From: Parvibaculum sp041688015 | GTDB lineage: Bacteria > Pseudomonadota > Alphaproteobacteria > Parvibaculales > Parvibaculaceae | Assembly: GCA_041688015.1 (NCBI GenBank) | Contig: JBDNIY010000008.1 | Coordinates: 1 to 64,000 of the forward strand | Length of the DNA stretch: 64,000 bases | Direction: 5' to 3' | Position numbers and translations under genes: made by a program | In this document: piece after piece, positions 55,192-63,883 of the stretch | Layout: each line of letters opens with the position of its first letter | Numbering within the stretch: the first letter of the stretch is position 1 | The notes under the pieces: model-generated | Told to the model about the DNA's origin: nothing | Database searches by the model: none | Seen by the model: only the letters and a program-made list of their open reading frames with translations

Positions 55192-55578
55192 GTTTTCTCT
55201 CCGTTTGGAAGCAATCCCTGAATTCGCAAAACAGCTAAACCTGATGAGGATGGCGGGGGAGCCGCTTTGCCGATCTCTTATGGGTCGTGCCCGATTGGTC
55301 GGGGCATTCTTGTTTGGCAGTGAACATTCTTGCTTGGCAGCGAAATTGACACATCGCGCGGAGGTGGGTCCAGCCTAAAACAGCGCAAAAGCTGCCAATT
55401 CTCCGAGTACCATAGCACAACTCGCCGCCGCGTAAATTTCGCGGTTGCGCCGCAAAATTGACACGCTATTGAAACACACCAGACTAGCCGCCGCATGAGG
55501 CCATATGCGCGGTAATAGCCTTGCCAAAATAAGGGCTATAAATGTGGGCGACGAGCGTATTCGGAGATAGACCAAAAG
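55192..55578. other. Intergenic region with transposon-end-like repeats
   Basis: 387 bases between divergent aldehyde dehydrogenase and GMC oxidoreductase genes. The middle holds repeats that look like an IS end (next entry). The right part must contain the GMC promoter; GGAG at 55565-55568 is its ribosome-binding site. Confidence 0.5.
55305..55464 (-). mobile_element. Possible remnant of an IS21-type element end
   Basis: Two 16-base copies of CATTCTTGYTTGGCAG (55305-55320 and 55325-55340, one mismatch) are followed by AAATTGACAC at 55343-55352 and again at 55455-55464. On the minus strand this reads as spaced GTGTCAATTTYGC(G/T)GC units, like the multiple terminal repeats of IS21-family ends. 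No transposase gene is left. Confidence 0.4.
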
Positions 55579-57117
55579 ATGTTCATTGACGGGCGGCAGG
55601 TGCCGGACGGCACCATTATCGAAACCGACATCGCCATCATTGGCGCAGGGGCGGCTGGCATCACCATTGCGCGCGAGCTGGCGGGCTCGGATGTGGCTAT
55701 TACGCTGATCGAAAGCGGCGGGCTCGACTTTGAACCGGACACACAGGCGCTTTATGAAGGTGAGAGCGTCGGCGTGCCCTATACGCTCGACACCTCGCGG
55801 TTGCGCTATTTCGGCGGCTCGACCAACCATTGGGGTGGCTGGTGCCGCCCGATGCAGCCCCTCGACTTTGAACAGCGCGACTGGGTGCCCCATTCAGGCT
55901 GGCCGATCACCTATGATGAGTTGGTGCCCTATTACAAACGCGCCAATGAGGTGGCGCAGGTGGGGCCCTATCGCTTCAACGACACCGACTGGTGGTCAGA
56001 CGGCGGCAAAAACCAGACGCTGCCGCTGCCCGGCGGCGAGGTGACGACGCGCTGGTTTGAATACAGCCCGCCGACACGCTTTGGGCAGGTCTATCGCAAA
56101 AAGATCGAGCAAGCCCCCAATATCAAAACCTATCTCCATTCCAACGTGCTGGAAATCGTGCCCAACGCCGAGGCCAATGTGGTGGAGCGCCTGCGCGTCG
56201 GCACATTGAGCGGCGTTCATTTTGAGGTGCGGCCTAAGCTGGTGATTCTGGCAACGGGCGGCATCGAAAACCCGCGCGTGTTGCTGCTGTCAAACTCGGT
56301 GCAGAAGGCAGGCCTTGGCAACACCCGTGACGTGGTGGGGCGCTATTTCATGGAGCACCCGCATATCGATAAGCCGGTGGAAATCCTGCTGACGGACCCG
56401 GAAATCGTCGCGCCCTACTACAGGACCTATACCAAGCTCAATGGGGCGCAGATCCGCGCGGTCTTTATGTTCACCGACGAATATCTGCGCAAGACGCGCC
56501 GCCTTGGCACGGTGATGACTTTTTATGAATCGCAAATGATCACGGCCAATGACACCTACGACGAGAAAGCGCTGGCCGCTCAGCGTGATGTCGAGCCTGA
56601 CATTTTGCAGTTGATGCATTCAACCACCGCCGATCCGGCGAGCGGCCCGACGCTGGGCATGCGCTACGGCACGGGCTGCGCCACCGAGCAGACACCCAAT
56701 CCGTTGAGCCGCGTTTCGCTGTCTGACAGCAAGGACGCGCTGGGCTTGCACCGCACCAAGCTCGACTGGCGGCTCAACGTCGAAGATCGCGCCAACCTGC
56801 GCCGCAATCTAGAGGCGCTGGCGCGCGCTTTTGGCGAGTGGGGCAACGGCACCGTGCGCATTCTCTTTAAAGACAAAGACAAATGGGACGAGGCCGAAGG
56901 CTGGGGCAATCATCACATGGGGACCACACGCATGTCGGATGATCCGCGCAAGGGCGTAGTGGATGCCGACTGCAAAGTGCATGGGATAGATAATCTTTAT
57001 ATCGCGGGAAGCTCTGTCTTCACGACCTCGGCCACCGTCAACCCGACATTGACGATCTTGGCGCTCGCCATGCGGCTGAGTGACCATGTGGCCCAAAAAT
57101 TTGCGCGGGGAGCCTGA
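55579..57117 (+). CDS. GMC-family FAD-dependent dehydrogenase
   Basis: A 512-residue glucose-methanol-choline oxidoreductase. The FAD-binding Rossmann motif is AIIGAGAAGITIARELAGSD near residues 19-38. LRYFGGSTNHWGGWCRPMQP is the second GMC signature, and GNHHMGTTRMSDDP holds the catalytic His; SSVFTTSATVNPTLTILALA near the C-terminus gives the conserved Asn-Pro. It would oxidise a sugar or alcohol at the periplasmic or membrane side. The following small protein with a Tat signal begins three bases later, typical of two- or three-subunit membrane sugar dehydrogenases. Confidence 0.88.
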   Translation: MFIDGRQVPDGTIIETDIAIIGAGAAGITIARELAGSDVAITLIESGGLDFEPDTQALYEGESVGVPYTLDTSRLRYFGGSTNHWGGWCRPMQPLDFEQRDWVPHSGWPITYDELVPYYKRANEVAQVGPYRFNDTDWWSDGGKNQTLPLPGGEVTTRWFEYSPPTRFGQVYRKKIEQAPNIKTYLHSNVLEIVPNAEANVVERLRVGTLSGVHFEVRPKLVILATGGIENPRVLLLSNSVQKAGLGNTRDVVGRYFMEHPHIDKPVEILLTDPEIVAPYYRTYTKLNGAQIRAVFMFTDEYLRKTRRLGTVMTFYESQMITANDTYDEKALAAQRDVEPDILQLMHSTTADPASGPTLGMRYGTGCATEQTPNPLSRVSLSDSKDALGLHRTKLDWRLNVEDRANLRRNLEALARAFGEWGNGTVRILFKDKDKWDEAEGWGNHHMGTTRMSDDPRKGVVDADCKVHGIDNLYIAGSSVFTTSATVNPTLTILALAMRLSDHVAQKFARGA

Positions 57118-57120
57118 GCC

Positions 57121-57582
57121 ATGAGCGACAAACATCATCCAGCCATCTCGCGCCGCCCCGCTATTTCGCGCCGCAACGTCCTCATCCTTGGCGGTGTCGC
57201 CCTCGTGGCCGGCGCGGTACCCGCATCGTTTTCCTATTTTGAACCTGACAGCGGCCAACTGGCCAACAATCTTGCAAGCCTGCTTGCCGACCGCAAAGCG
57301 GCAGCCCGCCTTGGCATGAAATGGATAGAGACCGGCGGTAAGACCCGCGAGGCAAAAGTGATCGCAGCCACCATCGCCAAACGCTTGCAGCCGCTGGGCT
57401 GGGCCAGAAGCAGCACACCCGACGCCACCCGCACCGCCATCACGGCGCGCATCCGCCAAGACTATGCACGCAATGACATGATCTCGATTGCAGGCTGGCA
57501 ACTGGCGCGCACAAGCGTGGAACTCTGCGCGCTGGCCGCGAGCCTCGACAGCACCGAGGCGGGCGAGGCCGAACACGGCTGA
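57121..57582 (+). CDS. Tat-signal small subunit of a GMC dehydrogenase
   Basis: A 153-residue protein beginning with two Arg-Arg pairs and the twin-arginine motif SRRNVLILGG, then a hydrophobic stretch ending near VPASFSYF. The rest is helical without cofactor motifs. It resembles the gamma/small subunits of fructose, sorbitol or gluconate dehydrogenases, which guide the FAD subunit through the Tat system. It follows the GMC gene by three bases and is convergent, without a gap, with mtgA. The cytochrome c subunit is not found in the window. Confidence 0.7.
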   Translation: MSDKHHPAISRRPAISRRNVLILGGVALVAGAVPASFSYFEPDSGQLANNLASLLADRKAAARLGMKWIETGGKTREAKVIAATIAKRLQPLGWARSSTPDATRTAITARIRQDYARNDMISIAGWQLARTSVELCALAASLDSTEAGEAEHG

Positions 57583-58323
57583 TCAGGGGCAAGGGCCGTC
57601 TTTGCCAAGTGAAATACTGTTCATGCGCGCCTGAATGGTGCCTGCGCGCTCGCTCATCCACGGCCCCGGTTCGTCAGGCCGCCAATTAAGCGGGCTCGGC
57701 AAGGCGGTCGCCATGAGGGCGGCCTGACGGGCATTAAGATGCGCCGCGCTGGTCCCAAAATAATGTCGCGCGGCCGCTTCGGCCCCATAAATGCCCGGCC
57801 CCCATTCGATCTCATTGAGATAGAGCTCAAGAATACGCCGCTTGGGCAACAGCGCTTCAAGCCAGACGGTCAGATAAGCCTCCGCCCCTTTACGCAAAAA
57901 ATTCCGCGCAGGCCAGAGGAGCAGATTTTTCGACGTCTGCATGCTGATCGTGCTGGCGCCGCGCAAACTGAGCCCACGCGCATTGCGATTAATAGCCTTA
58001 TCCACAGCTTGCCAGTCAAACCCACGATGGATGCAGAATTTGGCATCTTCCGATGCAATCACGGCGCGTTGTAAATTGGGCGAGATGCGGCTGAGCGGCG
58101 TCCAGTCCTTGGTGATGCCATAGCCCTCAACCAAGCGAATGAGCATGAGCGGCGTCACCGGTGGCGGCACAAAACGATAGGCAATGAGGATGAGCGCGGG
58201 CACCACGAAAAGCACCAGCAACAGATTGCCTGCAAGACGTCTGAGGCTTGTCCGCTTGGTGGGCGCAGCACGGGGGCGTGCGCGACGTTTGCGGGCAGAT
58301 GAGGGGCGGCGCTTTTGGGTCAC
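57583..58323 (-). CDS. mtgA: Monofunctional peptidoglycan glycosyltransferase
   Basis: A GT51 enzyme that polymerises lipid II into glycan strands in the periplasm. One N-terminal helix (LLLVLFVVPALILIAYRFV) follows a very basic 25-residue tail. The catalytic motifs are IASEDAKFCIHRGFDWQAV with the key Glu, RGASTISMQTSKNLLLWP, RKGAEAYLTVWLEALLPKRRILELYLNEIEWGPGIYG, and EAAARHYFG. There is no transpeptidase domain, and 246 residues is normal. The start codon is GTG. Confidence 0.93.
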   Translation of the reverse strand: MTQKRRPSSARKRRARPRAAPTKRTSLRRLAGNLLLVLFVVPALILIAYRFVPPPVTPLMLIRLVEGYGITKDWTPLSRISPNLQRAVIASEDAKFCIHRGFDWQAVDKAINRNARGLSLRGASTISMQTSKNLLLWPARNFLRKGAEAYLTVWLEALLPKRRILELYLNEIEWGPGIYGAEAAARHYFGTSAAHLNARQAALMATALPSPLNWRPDEPGPWMSERAGTIQARMNSISLGKDGPCP

Positions 58324-58472
58324 AAAGATGATTGTCTGCGAAGGCTGTCAAAGGCACAAGCGGGGCAACAATACAAAGTTGGGGATACAAAATGGGGAAG
58401 CAAAATGAAAAAAGGTGTTGGGTCATCAAGACCGCAACACCCTTCCCATCCGGTTACGTCAAGCACCGGCAC

Positions 58473-58509
58473 AAACGTCCTTACATCTCCCAAACGTACT
58501 TACATCTCA
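58473..58509. repeat. 19-bp tandem duplication across the porin stop codon
   Basis: Two 18-base units (58473-58490 and 58492-58509) differing at two bases and one base apart. On the minus strand each contains GAGATGTAAG, so the last two codons and stop of the porin gene are copied just beyond the stop. Confidence 0.75.
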
Positions 58510-59660
58510 AAGCCGATGCGCAAGCCAACGATCCAGTTGTTTTCGTCGATCAACGTGCCGGTATTGTCAAAGCCTGGATTGCGCACGAATTGCACTGACG
58601 GCGTCAGAGCAACGCTCGGCAGCACATCATATTTCACATAGACTTCAGCCTCTGTGGTGTCGGCCGTCCCGGCCCCAAGATCATTGGAAACGCCTGTTTG
58701 CGTGACACCCAAGCCCAAGGTGACTTTCTCGCCAAGCGGGTGCTGCACCGAGGCACCAAGGAACCAATCGGCGTCGGAAACATCGGCGTCGGCCTTGCCT
58801 GCACGTAAGGTCCAGCCTGTGTTCAAGGCCGTGCCTTCCAGCACGCCATAGACGCCTTTGTTAGACGACGTGCCGGGGCGCGCATCGAGATAGCTGTGAT
58901 CGGCGGTGTTGGTCCAGACGCCAAGATGCGCAGCTCCTTCGTCGCCAAGCCCAGCAATGGCCCAGCCCAATTCAGCACCGACAAATAGACCCTGGTCGGT
59001 GCTGCGCACATCAAAAAGCTCCGGATAGGTATGGCTCGGATTGTCGCCAAGACCGTTGGAGGCCCCCACAACAACAATGAGGCCCGGCACTGCGCCGTCG
59101 CCTTTGGTGCTCATCACGGCACCCAGCGTATAGTCGGGAAATTCAATGGTGGTGTTATGCACCAGTGACCAATTCATGAACTGTATACGTTCATCGCCAG
59201 CAAAAGCGCTGGTGTCGAGAAAGGCCGTCGTGTCGAGAAGACCGACATTGAACGTGACCGGGCCACCTTCAAACTCATAGTACAATTCAGACACCTGCAG
59301 ACGCCCATGACCGGCGCTATTGGTGGCCGTGCCGACATTGGTGTTCGAATTACCAAGGAAACTTGTCACGCCATTGGCGCGCGGCGTTGTCGTGCCTTCA
59401 ATATGCACATGCAATTCGCCGCCAATACCAGCCACCGGCAGGGTGATGAAAACTTCAGGTCGCAAAGCGGCTTCATCACTGACGTCGCTGTCGCTAGCAC
59501 TCTGATAGGTGCCGATCACCGAGGCCGATATCAAGCGTTCTTCTACCCCGGTCTTGGCTTCGATCCGCTCAGCCTGCACGTCGTCTGCATAGGCGTTCGT
59601 TGCCACAAAAAGACCGACCAGCGCCGACCCCATAATCAAAAAGCTCTGCCGAGCAGCCAT
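58500..59660 (-). CDS. OprB-family carbohydrate-selective porin
   Basis: A 386-residue outer-membrane barrel with a signal peptide (FLIMGSALVGLFVATNAYADD). NTTIEFPDYTLGAVMS, SNGLGDNPSHTYPELFDV and RAGKADADVSDADWFLGASV match the OprB family, whose members take up sugars or other small solutes. The protein ends in RIGFEM, so the last residue is not the usual aromatic; this is unusual for a barrel. The ATG at 59660 has GGAG six bases upstream; an ATG at 59672 is less well placed. A Fur-like box lies 47 bases before the start, pointing to iron (or manganese) control. Confidence 0.85.
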   Translation of the reverse strand: MAARQSFLIMGSALVGLFVATNAYADDVQAERIEAKTGVEERLISASVIGTYQSASDSDVSDEAALRPEVFITLPVAGIGGELHVHIEGTTTPRANGVTSFLGNSNTNVGTATNSAGHGRLQVSELYYEFEGGPVTFNVGLLDTTAFLDTSAFAGDERIQFMNWSLVHNTTIEFPDYTLGAVMSTKGDGAVPGLIVVVGASNGLGDNPSHTYPELFDVRSTDQGLFVGAELGWAIAGLGDEGAAHLGVWTNTADHSYLDARPGTSSNKGVYGVLEGTALNTGWTLRAGKADADVSDADWFLGASVQHPLGEKVTLGLGVTQTGVSNDLGAGTADTTEAEVYVKYDVLPSVALTPSVQFVRNPGFDNTGTLIDENNWIVGLRIGFEM

Positions 59661-59695
59661 TTTCAACTCCATAAAGTAACTTCATTGTCGTGATT

Positions 59696-59721
59696 GATAA
59701 TGATAATGAGAATTATTTTCA
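59696..59721 (-). promoter_or_regulatory. Fur-like box upstream of the porin gene
   Basis: TGAGAAT-T-ATTTTCA (59707-59721) is a 7-1-7 inverted repeat with one mismatch, close to the Fur consensus TGATAAT-N-ATTATCA. The adjoining GATAATGATAAT at 59696-59707 matches the GATAAT hexamer twice, as in strong Fur sites. It sits 36-61 bases before the porin ATG, where it would cover the promoter. Confidence 0.65.
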
Positions 59722-59924
59722 ATAGTTTTTATTGATAAAATGTTATAACATATCATTTGAATAAAAAACGTCTGATCCCCGAAAAACAGAGAGCCCCGTC
59801 CAAAGTTGTAAAATTGACACGAAGGCCGCTCCCGTGACCGAAGTGAAGGTCCCTGATCGGCTTCAATGAAACAGCATCAGCATCACCAGCGACACTACAA
59901 GAAGCAATGTCGAAGCACTGGCGC

Positions 59925-59959
59925 GTGATGGCGGGTGACGGTGAGTGATGGCGGGTGAC
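59925..59959. repeat. 15-bp direct repeat
   Basis: GTGATGGCGGGTGAC occurs at 59925-59939 and 59945-59959, a 20-base period, upstream of the DUF3311 gene. GC-rich and probably a slippage product. Confidence 0.7.
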
Positions 59960-60020
59960 AGGCCCGCCGCGTCAAACTAAAGTCCCCCGACACAGGCGTC
60001 AGGCATCCTTGGGGGGAATC

Positions 60021-60257
60021 ATGACCAATTCTGATAGCGGCAAAAAAGGCCCAAAAAGTAGCGCGCATAAGCGCCGCTGGCTGCTGCCGTTGATCTTTCT
60101 GCCGTTCATCCCGGTCCTCTATGTGCCCTTCTTCAACAGGCTAGAACCGACACTGGCTGGCGTGCCCTTCTACTATTGGTTCCAGATGATCTGGATCCCG
60201 CTCAGCGCCATCATCACCTTCTCGGTCTATCTCGCCACCGCAAAAGAAGAAGAATAA
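60021..60257 (+). CDS. DUF3311 small membrane protein, symporter partner
   Basis: A 78-residue protein with two helices (WLLPLIFLPFIPVLYVPFFN and WFQMIWIPLSAIITFSVYLAT) separated by a short loop. This matches DUF3311, a family encoded immediately before SSS-family monocarboxylate symporters. The ATG at 60021 is preceded by GGGGGGAA. The symporter gene begins five bases after the stop, so the proteins likely form one transport unit. Confidence 0.82.
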   Translation: MTNSDSGKKGPKSSAHKRRWLLPLIFLPFIPVLYVPFFNRLEPTLAGVPFYYWFQMIWIPLSAIITFSVYLATAKEEE

Positions 60258-60262
60258 AACGA

Positions 60263-61804
60263 ATGCCGATGCAGTGGACTGCGACCTTCGTTTTTGTTGG
60301 GCTTTTCGCCCTTGTCACCATCATGGGATTTGCCGCCGCACGCTGGCGCGCAGGCGATCTCAATCACATCAATGAATGGGGCTTAGGCGGCCAACGCTTT
60401 GGCACCATCGTCACATGGTTCCTGCTCGGCGGCGATCTTTACACCGCCTATACATTCATCGCCGTGCCCGCCCTCGTCTTCACCGCGGGCGCTATCGGCT
60501 TTTTCGCCGTGCCTTATACGATCATCGTCTATCCGTTGGTCTTTCTCATCTTTCCGCGCATGTGGTCGGTGGCACGCAAGCATGGCTTCATCACGGCGTC
60601 CGATTTCGTCAAAGGCCGCTATGGTCACCCTGGACTAGCGCTCGCCGTCGCCATGACCGGCATCGTCGCCACCATGCCCTATATCGCCTTGCAGTTGGTT
60701 GGCCTTGAAACCGTGATCGGTGCATTGGGCTTTGATACCCATGGCGCGATGGGCCACATGCCGCTCATCATCGCCTTCGTCATTCTTGCTGCCTTCACCT
60801 ATTCAAGTGGCTTACGCGCGCCCGCCATGATCGCTGTCGTCAAGGATCTGCTGATCTACATCACGGTGATCGCCGCCGTTATCATCATCCCGGCAAAGCT
60901 CGGCGGCTATGCGGCGATTTTTGCAGCCGTGCCACCCGAAAGACTGACGCTGGCCACCCCATCTGCAGGCAGCATGGGCGCATGGAGCGCCTATGCAACG
61001 CTCGCCTTTGGCTCCGCATTGGCGCTGTTTCTTTATCCCCATTCGATGACCGGCGTGTTGAGCGCAAGCTCTGGCCGCGTTATCCGGCGCAATGCGGCGA
61101 TCCTGCCCGCCTATTCGATGGTGCTCGCCTTGCTGTCGCTGCTGGGCTACATGGCCTATGCCTCAGGCGTTGGCAGCAAACCTGAGTTTGCCGAAGGCTT
61201 CCTCAAATATGGCGCCAATTTTGCGGTGCCTGCCCTCTTCCTCGATCAGTTTCATGGTTGGTTTGTCGGCGTCGCCTTTGCGGCCATCGGCATCGGCGCG
61301 CTGGTGCCCGCCGCCATCATGTCGATTGCCATTGCCAATCTCTTCACGCGCAATATCTACAAAGAATATATCCGCCCTGATTGCACCCCTCAGGATGAAG
61401 CCCGCGTGGCCAAGATGGTCTCGCTGGTGGCAAAGGCAGGCGCACTGCTCTTTGTGCTGGCGCTTGACACTAAACTCGCCATCCAATTGCAATTGCTGGG
61501 TGGCATCTGGATCATCCAGACGCTGCCTGCCGTCTTCTTTGGCCTCTACACACGCTGGCTCGATCCGCGCGCCCTGCTGATCGGCTGGGCTGTGGGCATT
61601 GGCACCGGCACATGGATGGCATGGGTGCTGAATTTCAAAAGCTCGATCTGGCCGCTGGAGATTTTTGGCTACACGGTGCCGGGCTACGCCGCTTTCTATA
61701 CGGTGATCTTGAACGCCGTTGTCGCCGTATTGCTCACCATCGCCTTCAAGGCTTTCAGCTCAACGATACATGCTGATGTGACGGTGGCCGAAGACTACGC
61801 CTGA
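60263..61804 (+). CDS. Sodium:solute symporter (MctP-like)
   Basis: A 513-residue SSS-family transporter with about 13 helices. The start MQWTATFVFVGLFALVTIMGF is the first helix; EWGLGGQRFGTIVTWFLLGGDLYTAYTF and RYGHPGLALAVAMTGIVATMPYIALQLVG are the conserved core of the MctP/PutP group. Members move short monocarboxylates such as lactate, pyruvate or acetate with sodium or protons. The start follows the DUF3311 stop; a reading from further upstream overlaps DUF3311 and is not credible. The 3' end overlaps mtnC convergently by 10 bases. Confidence 0.9.
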   Translation: MPMQWTATFVFVGLFALVTIMGFAAARWRAGDLNHINEWGLGGQRFGTIVTWFLLGGDLYTAYTFIAVPALVFTAGAIGFFAVPYTIIVYPLVFLIFPRMWSVARKHGFITASDFVKGRYGHPGLALAVAMTGIVATMPYIALQLVGLETVIGALGFDTHGAMGHMPLIIAFVILAAFTYSSGLRAPAMIAVVKDLLIYITVIAAVIIIPAKLGGYAAIFAAVPPERLTLATPSAGSMGAWSAYATLAFGSALALFLYPHSMTGVLSASSGRVIRRNAAILPAYSMVLALLSLLGYMAYASGVGSKPEFAEGFLKYGANFAVPALFLDQFHGWFVGVAFAAIGIGALVPAAIMSIAIANLFTRNIYKEYIRPDCTPQDEARVAKMVSLVAKAGALLFVLALDTKLAIQLQLLGGIWIIQTLPAVFFGLYTRWLDPRALLIGWAVGIGTGTWMAWVLNFKSSIWPLEIFGYTVPGYAAFYTVILNAVVAVLLTIAFKAFSSTIHADVTVAEDYA

Positions 61805-62499
61805 ACGATTTGCAGATCGACCGGCCCAAATGAACCCGCAACAAGGACATCATCTTCGTTAGTCGTTTCATCCGGCCCCATTGCCCGATCAATGCGCGCG
61901 ACCTGCAAACCTGCGGCGCGCGCGGCGCTGACTTCGGCAGGCATGTCGGTGAGAAAAAGGATGGCGCCGGGGGCTACATCAATCGCCTTGGCGATGGCAG
62001 CATAAGACGCAGCCTCTACTTTGGCTCCAACGGCGGTATCGAAATAGCCGCTGAACAGGGGTCGCAAATCGCCCTGATCAGAATAGCCAAAAATTAACTT
62101 CTGCGCGGCCACCGAGCCGGACGAATAGACATAGAGTTTGCGCCCCTGCGACTCCCAACACAAAAAGAGCGCGGCGGCGTCTTCATAAATCGGCCCTTTG
62201 AGCGCGCCTTCCTCATAGCCCGCCTGCCAGATCAGCCCTTGTAAGGTTTTGAGCGGGCCTGCCTTGCGATCTTCGGTCATCCATCCAAGAAGCAGCGCTA
62301 CGGTGGCATCAAGATCAAGCGTGGGCTTGGCCTCCAGCGCGCGCGCGGCGGCAAGCGCGGCAGCAACCTCCGGTTCATCGTGATGCGCCGCACAGAACGT
62401 AGCCAAGCGGACTTGCGCATAGGGAAACAACACATCATGCACAAAGGCGATGGGTGTGGTGGTGCCTTCAATGTCGGTGAGGATAGCGCGGATTTTCAT
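61795..62499 (-). CDS. mtnC: Acireductone synthase (enolase-phosphatase E1)
   Basis: A HAD enzyme of the methionine-salvage pathway that both enolises and dephosphorylates 2,3-diketo-5-methylthiopentyl-1-phosphate. It starts MKIRAILTDIEGTTTPIAFVHD with the DxEGTT motif special to MtnC, and has YVYSSGSVAAQKLIFGYSD and FLTDMPAEVSAARAAG. About 234 residues is normal. An in-frame TTG four codons upstream overlaps the mtnD stop; the ATG at 62499 is preferred. Confidence 0.94.
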   Translation of the reverse strand: MKIRAILTDIEGTTTPIAFVHDVLFPYAQVRLATFCAAHHDEPEVAAALAAARALEAKPTLDLDATVALLLGWMTEDRKAGPLKTLQGLIWQAGYEEGALKGPIYEDAAALFLCWESQGRKLYVYSSGSVAAQKLIFGYSDQGDLRPLFSGYFDTAVGAKVEAASYAAIAKAIDVAPGAILFLTDMPAEVSAARAAGLQVARIDRAMGPDETTNEDDVLVAGSFGPVDLQIVQA

Positions 62500-62507
62500 C
62501 GGGCTAA

Positions 62508-63053
62508 TCAATCGCCAAACTTGGGAAACCGCGAGGCAATGTCATCGCCGGTGAAGTTTCCAACCCAGCCATCAGCAGACGTAAAAATACGGATGGCACA
62601 GAAATGGGGGCGAGCGCCGGTGTCAAACCAATGCGTGATACCAGCGGGCACACTCAACAGGTCATTGCGCTCGCAAATGACGCGGTAAACCTTGCCGCCT
62701 TTGCGCAGATAAAACGCGCCTGCGCCTTCAACGAAAAAACGCACTTCGTCTTCAGCGTGCGTGTGCTCGGCCAAAAATTTCTGACGCATGGCAACACGGT
62801 CAGGATGGTCGGGCTTGACGCGCACGACATCAACCGTCTGATAGCCGCCCTCGCGCATCAGTCTTTGCACCTCGGTGTCATAGGCGGCGAGCACAGCGGC
62901 CTGATCGGCATCGTCTGAAAGCTCAACGGCGGCCTGCCAGCGTTCAAACATGACGTCGATGTCAGATAGCGTCGTGGCAATTTCGATGCCATCGGTTGTG
63001 TCTATAAGCGTGACGGTCGGGTCGGTGTCTGGATAAACAGTTAGTTGCGTCAT
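62508..63053 (-). CDS. mtnD: Acireductone dioxygenase
   Basis: A cupin metalloenzyme converting acireductone to the keto acid precursor of methionine (iron form) or to an off-pathway product (nickel form). The metal motif HTHAEDEVRFFVEG gives three ligands (His, His, Glu), and ITHWFDTGARPHFCAIR the fourth His. 181 residues is normal. It overlaps mtnB by four bases and ends just before mtnC, so the three genes are one operon. Confidence 0.95.
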   Translation of the reverse strand: MTQLTVYPDTDPTVTLIDTTDGIEIATTLSDIDVMFERWQAAVELSDDADQAAVLAAYDTEVQRLMREGGYQTVDVVRVKPDHPDRVAMRQKFLAEHTHAEDEVRFFVEGAGAFYLRKGGKVYRVICERNDLLSVPAGITHWFDTGARPHFCAIRIFTSADGWVGNFTGDDIASRFPKFGD

Positions 63054-63697
63054 CGCGCGCCCTCCTGATGAAGTTCGGCGGTCAAAAGAAAATCAAAGGC
63101 TTCCATATGGCGCAACGTCTCCTTGACGTTGGCACCCCACACATAAAGACCGTGACCAGCAATCAGATAGCCCGGCGCGTGAACGCCTTGCCCAAGACGT
63201 GTCTCAACCAGAGCGGCCAAACGGTCGGTGTCCTGGTCATTGGGCACGATCAATATATCGAGCACAGTCTCATGAGTGGTGACGCCTGAAAAGGCCTTGA
63301 GCAATTCCCAGCCTTTAAGCCGCAACACGCCTGCGGCCTCATGGCGGCGCGACAGCACGGTGGCAGGCAGCGAATGGATATGGGCAATCGCACCGACGCA
63401 GGGCTCACCGGCATAACGTGCAAGGTGCAGCGGGGCCTCGGCGGAGGCACGCGGATGCGGCGCGCCGTCGATTTCGGCGGCAATCACTTCAGCTTGCGTG
63501 AGGTGAACCTTATCGGCCCCGGTGGCGGTCACGGCAGCAAACCGCTCGTCTATCCGCACCGAAAAATTGCCGCTGGTGGCGGGCACCCAATGGCGCGACC
63601 CAGCAAAATGCGCCATGGCCATCACGCCTTGCGCCGCCTCGCTGAGCGAAAGGGGGAGGGATTTTTTGATGTCTGAAATTTTTTTGATGTCAGGCAT
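63050..63697 (-). CDS. mtnB: Methylthioribulose-1-phosphate dehydratase
   Basis: A class II aldolase-fold, zinc-dependent dehydratase of methionine salvage. GSRHWVPATSGNFSVRID is the family signature near the N-terminus, and HIHSLPATVL provides the first two zinc His residues; AGHGLYVWGANVKETLRHME the third. About 215 residues from the ATG at 63697 fits the family; reading from 63784 adds 29 non-conserved residues. It leads the mtnB-mtnD-mtnC operon. mtnA, mtnK and mtnP are not in the window. Confidence 0.93.
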   Translation of the reverse strand: MPDIKKISDIKKSLPLSLSEAAQGVMAMAHFAGSRHWVPATSGNFSVRIDERFAAVTATGADKVHLTQAEVIAAEIDGAPHPRASAEAPLHLARYAGEPCVGAIAHIHSLPATVLSRRHEAAGVLRLKGWELLKAFSGVTTHETVLDILIVPNDQDTDRLAALVETRLGQGVHAPGYLIAGHGLYVWGANVKETLRHMEAFDFLLTAELHQEGAR

Positions 63698-63883
63698 GGG
63701 GCGTCTCGCTCGATCAGGCCGTCCGAAAAACAGGCTTAGGAAGGGATGATGGGCTCTATTTAAGCCCTTCACCGCAAACATCAATTCATCGTTTTCCTAC
63801 CAAACCTGCCTGTGGTTCACCAAGAGCCAAGGCCGGGACCAACGACACACGCAATACGCGTAATTTCAATTCTATAACTCTCG

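Larger units (their letters stand above)
59661..60020. other. Divergent intergenic region, porin / DUF3311-SSS operon
   Basis: 360 bases. The left part is very AT-rich and holds the Fur-like box; 59925-59959 holds a short direct repeat. Nothing else is recognised. Confidence 0.5.

Noticed and set aside
60176..60262. Upstream extension of the SSS symporter
   Set aside because: It would overlap DUF3311 in another frame and adds an Arg/His-rich stretch; the ATG at 60263 begins at the first helix.
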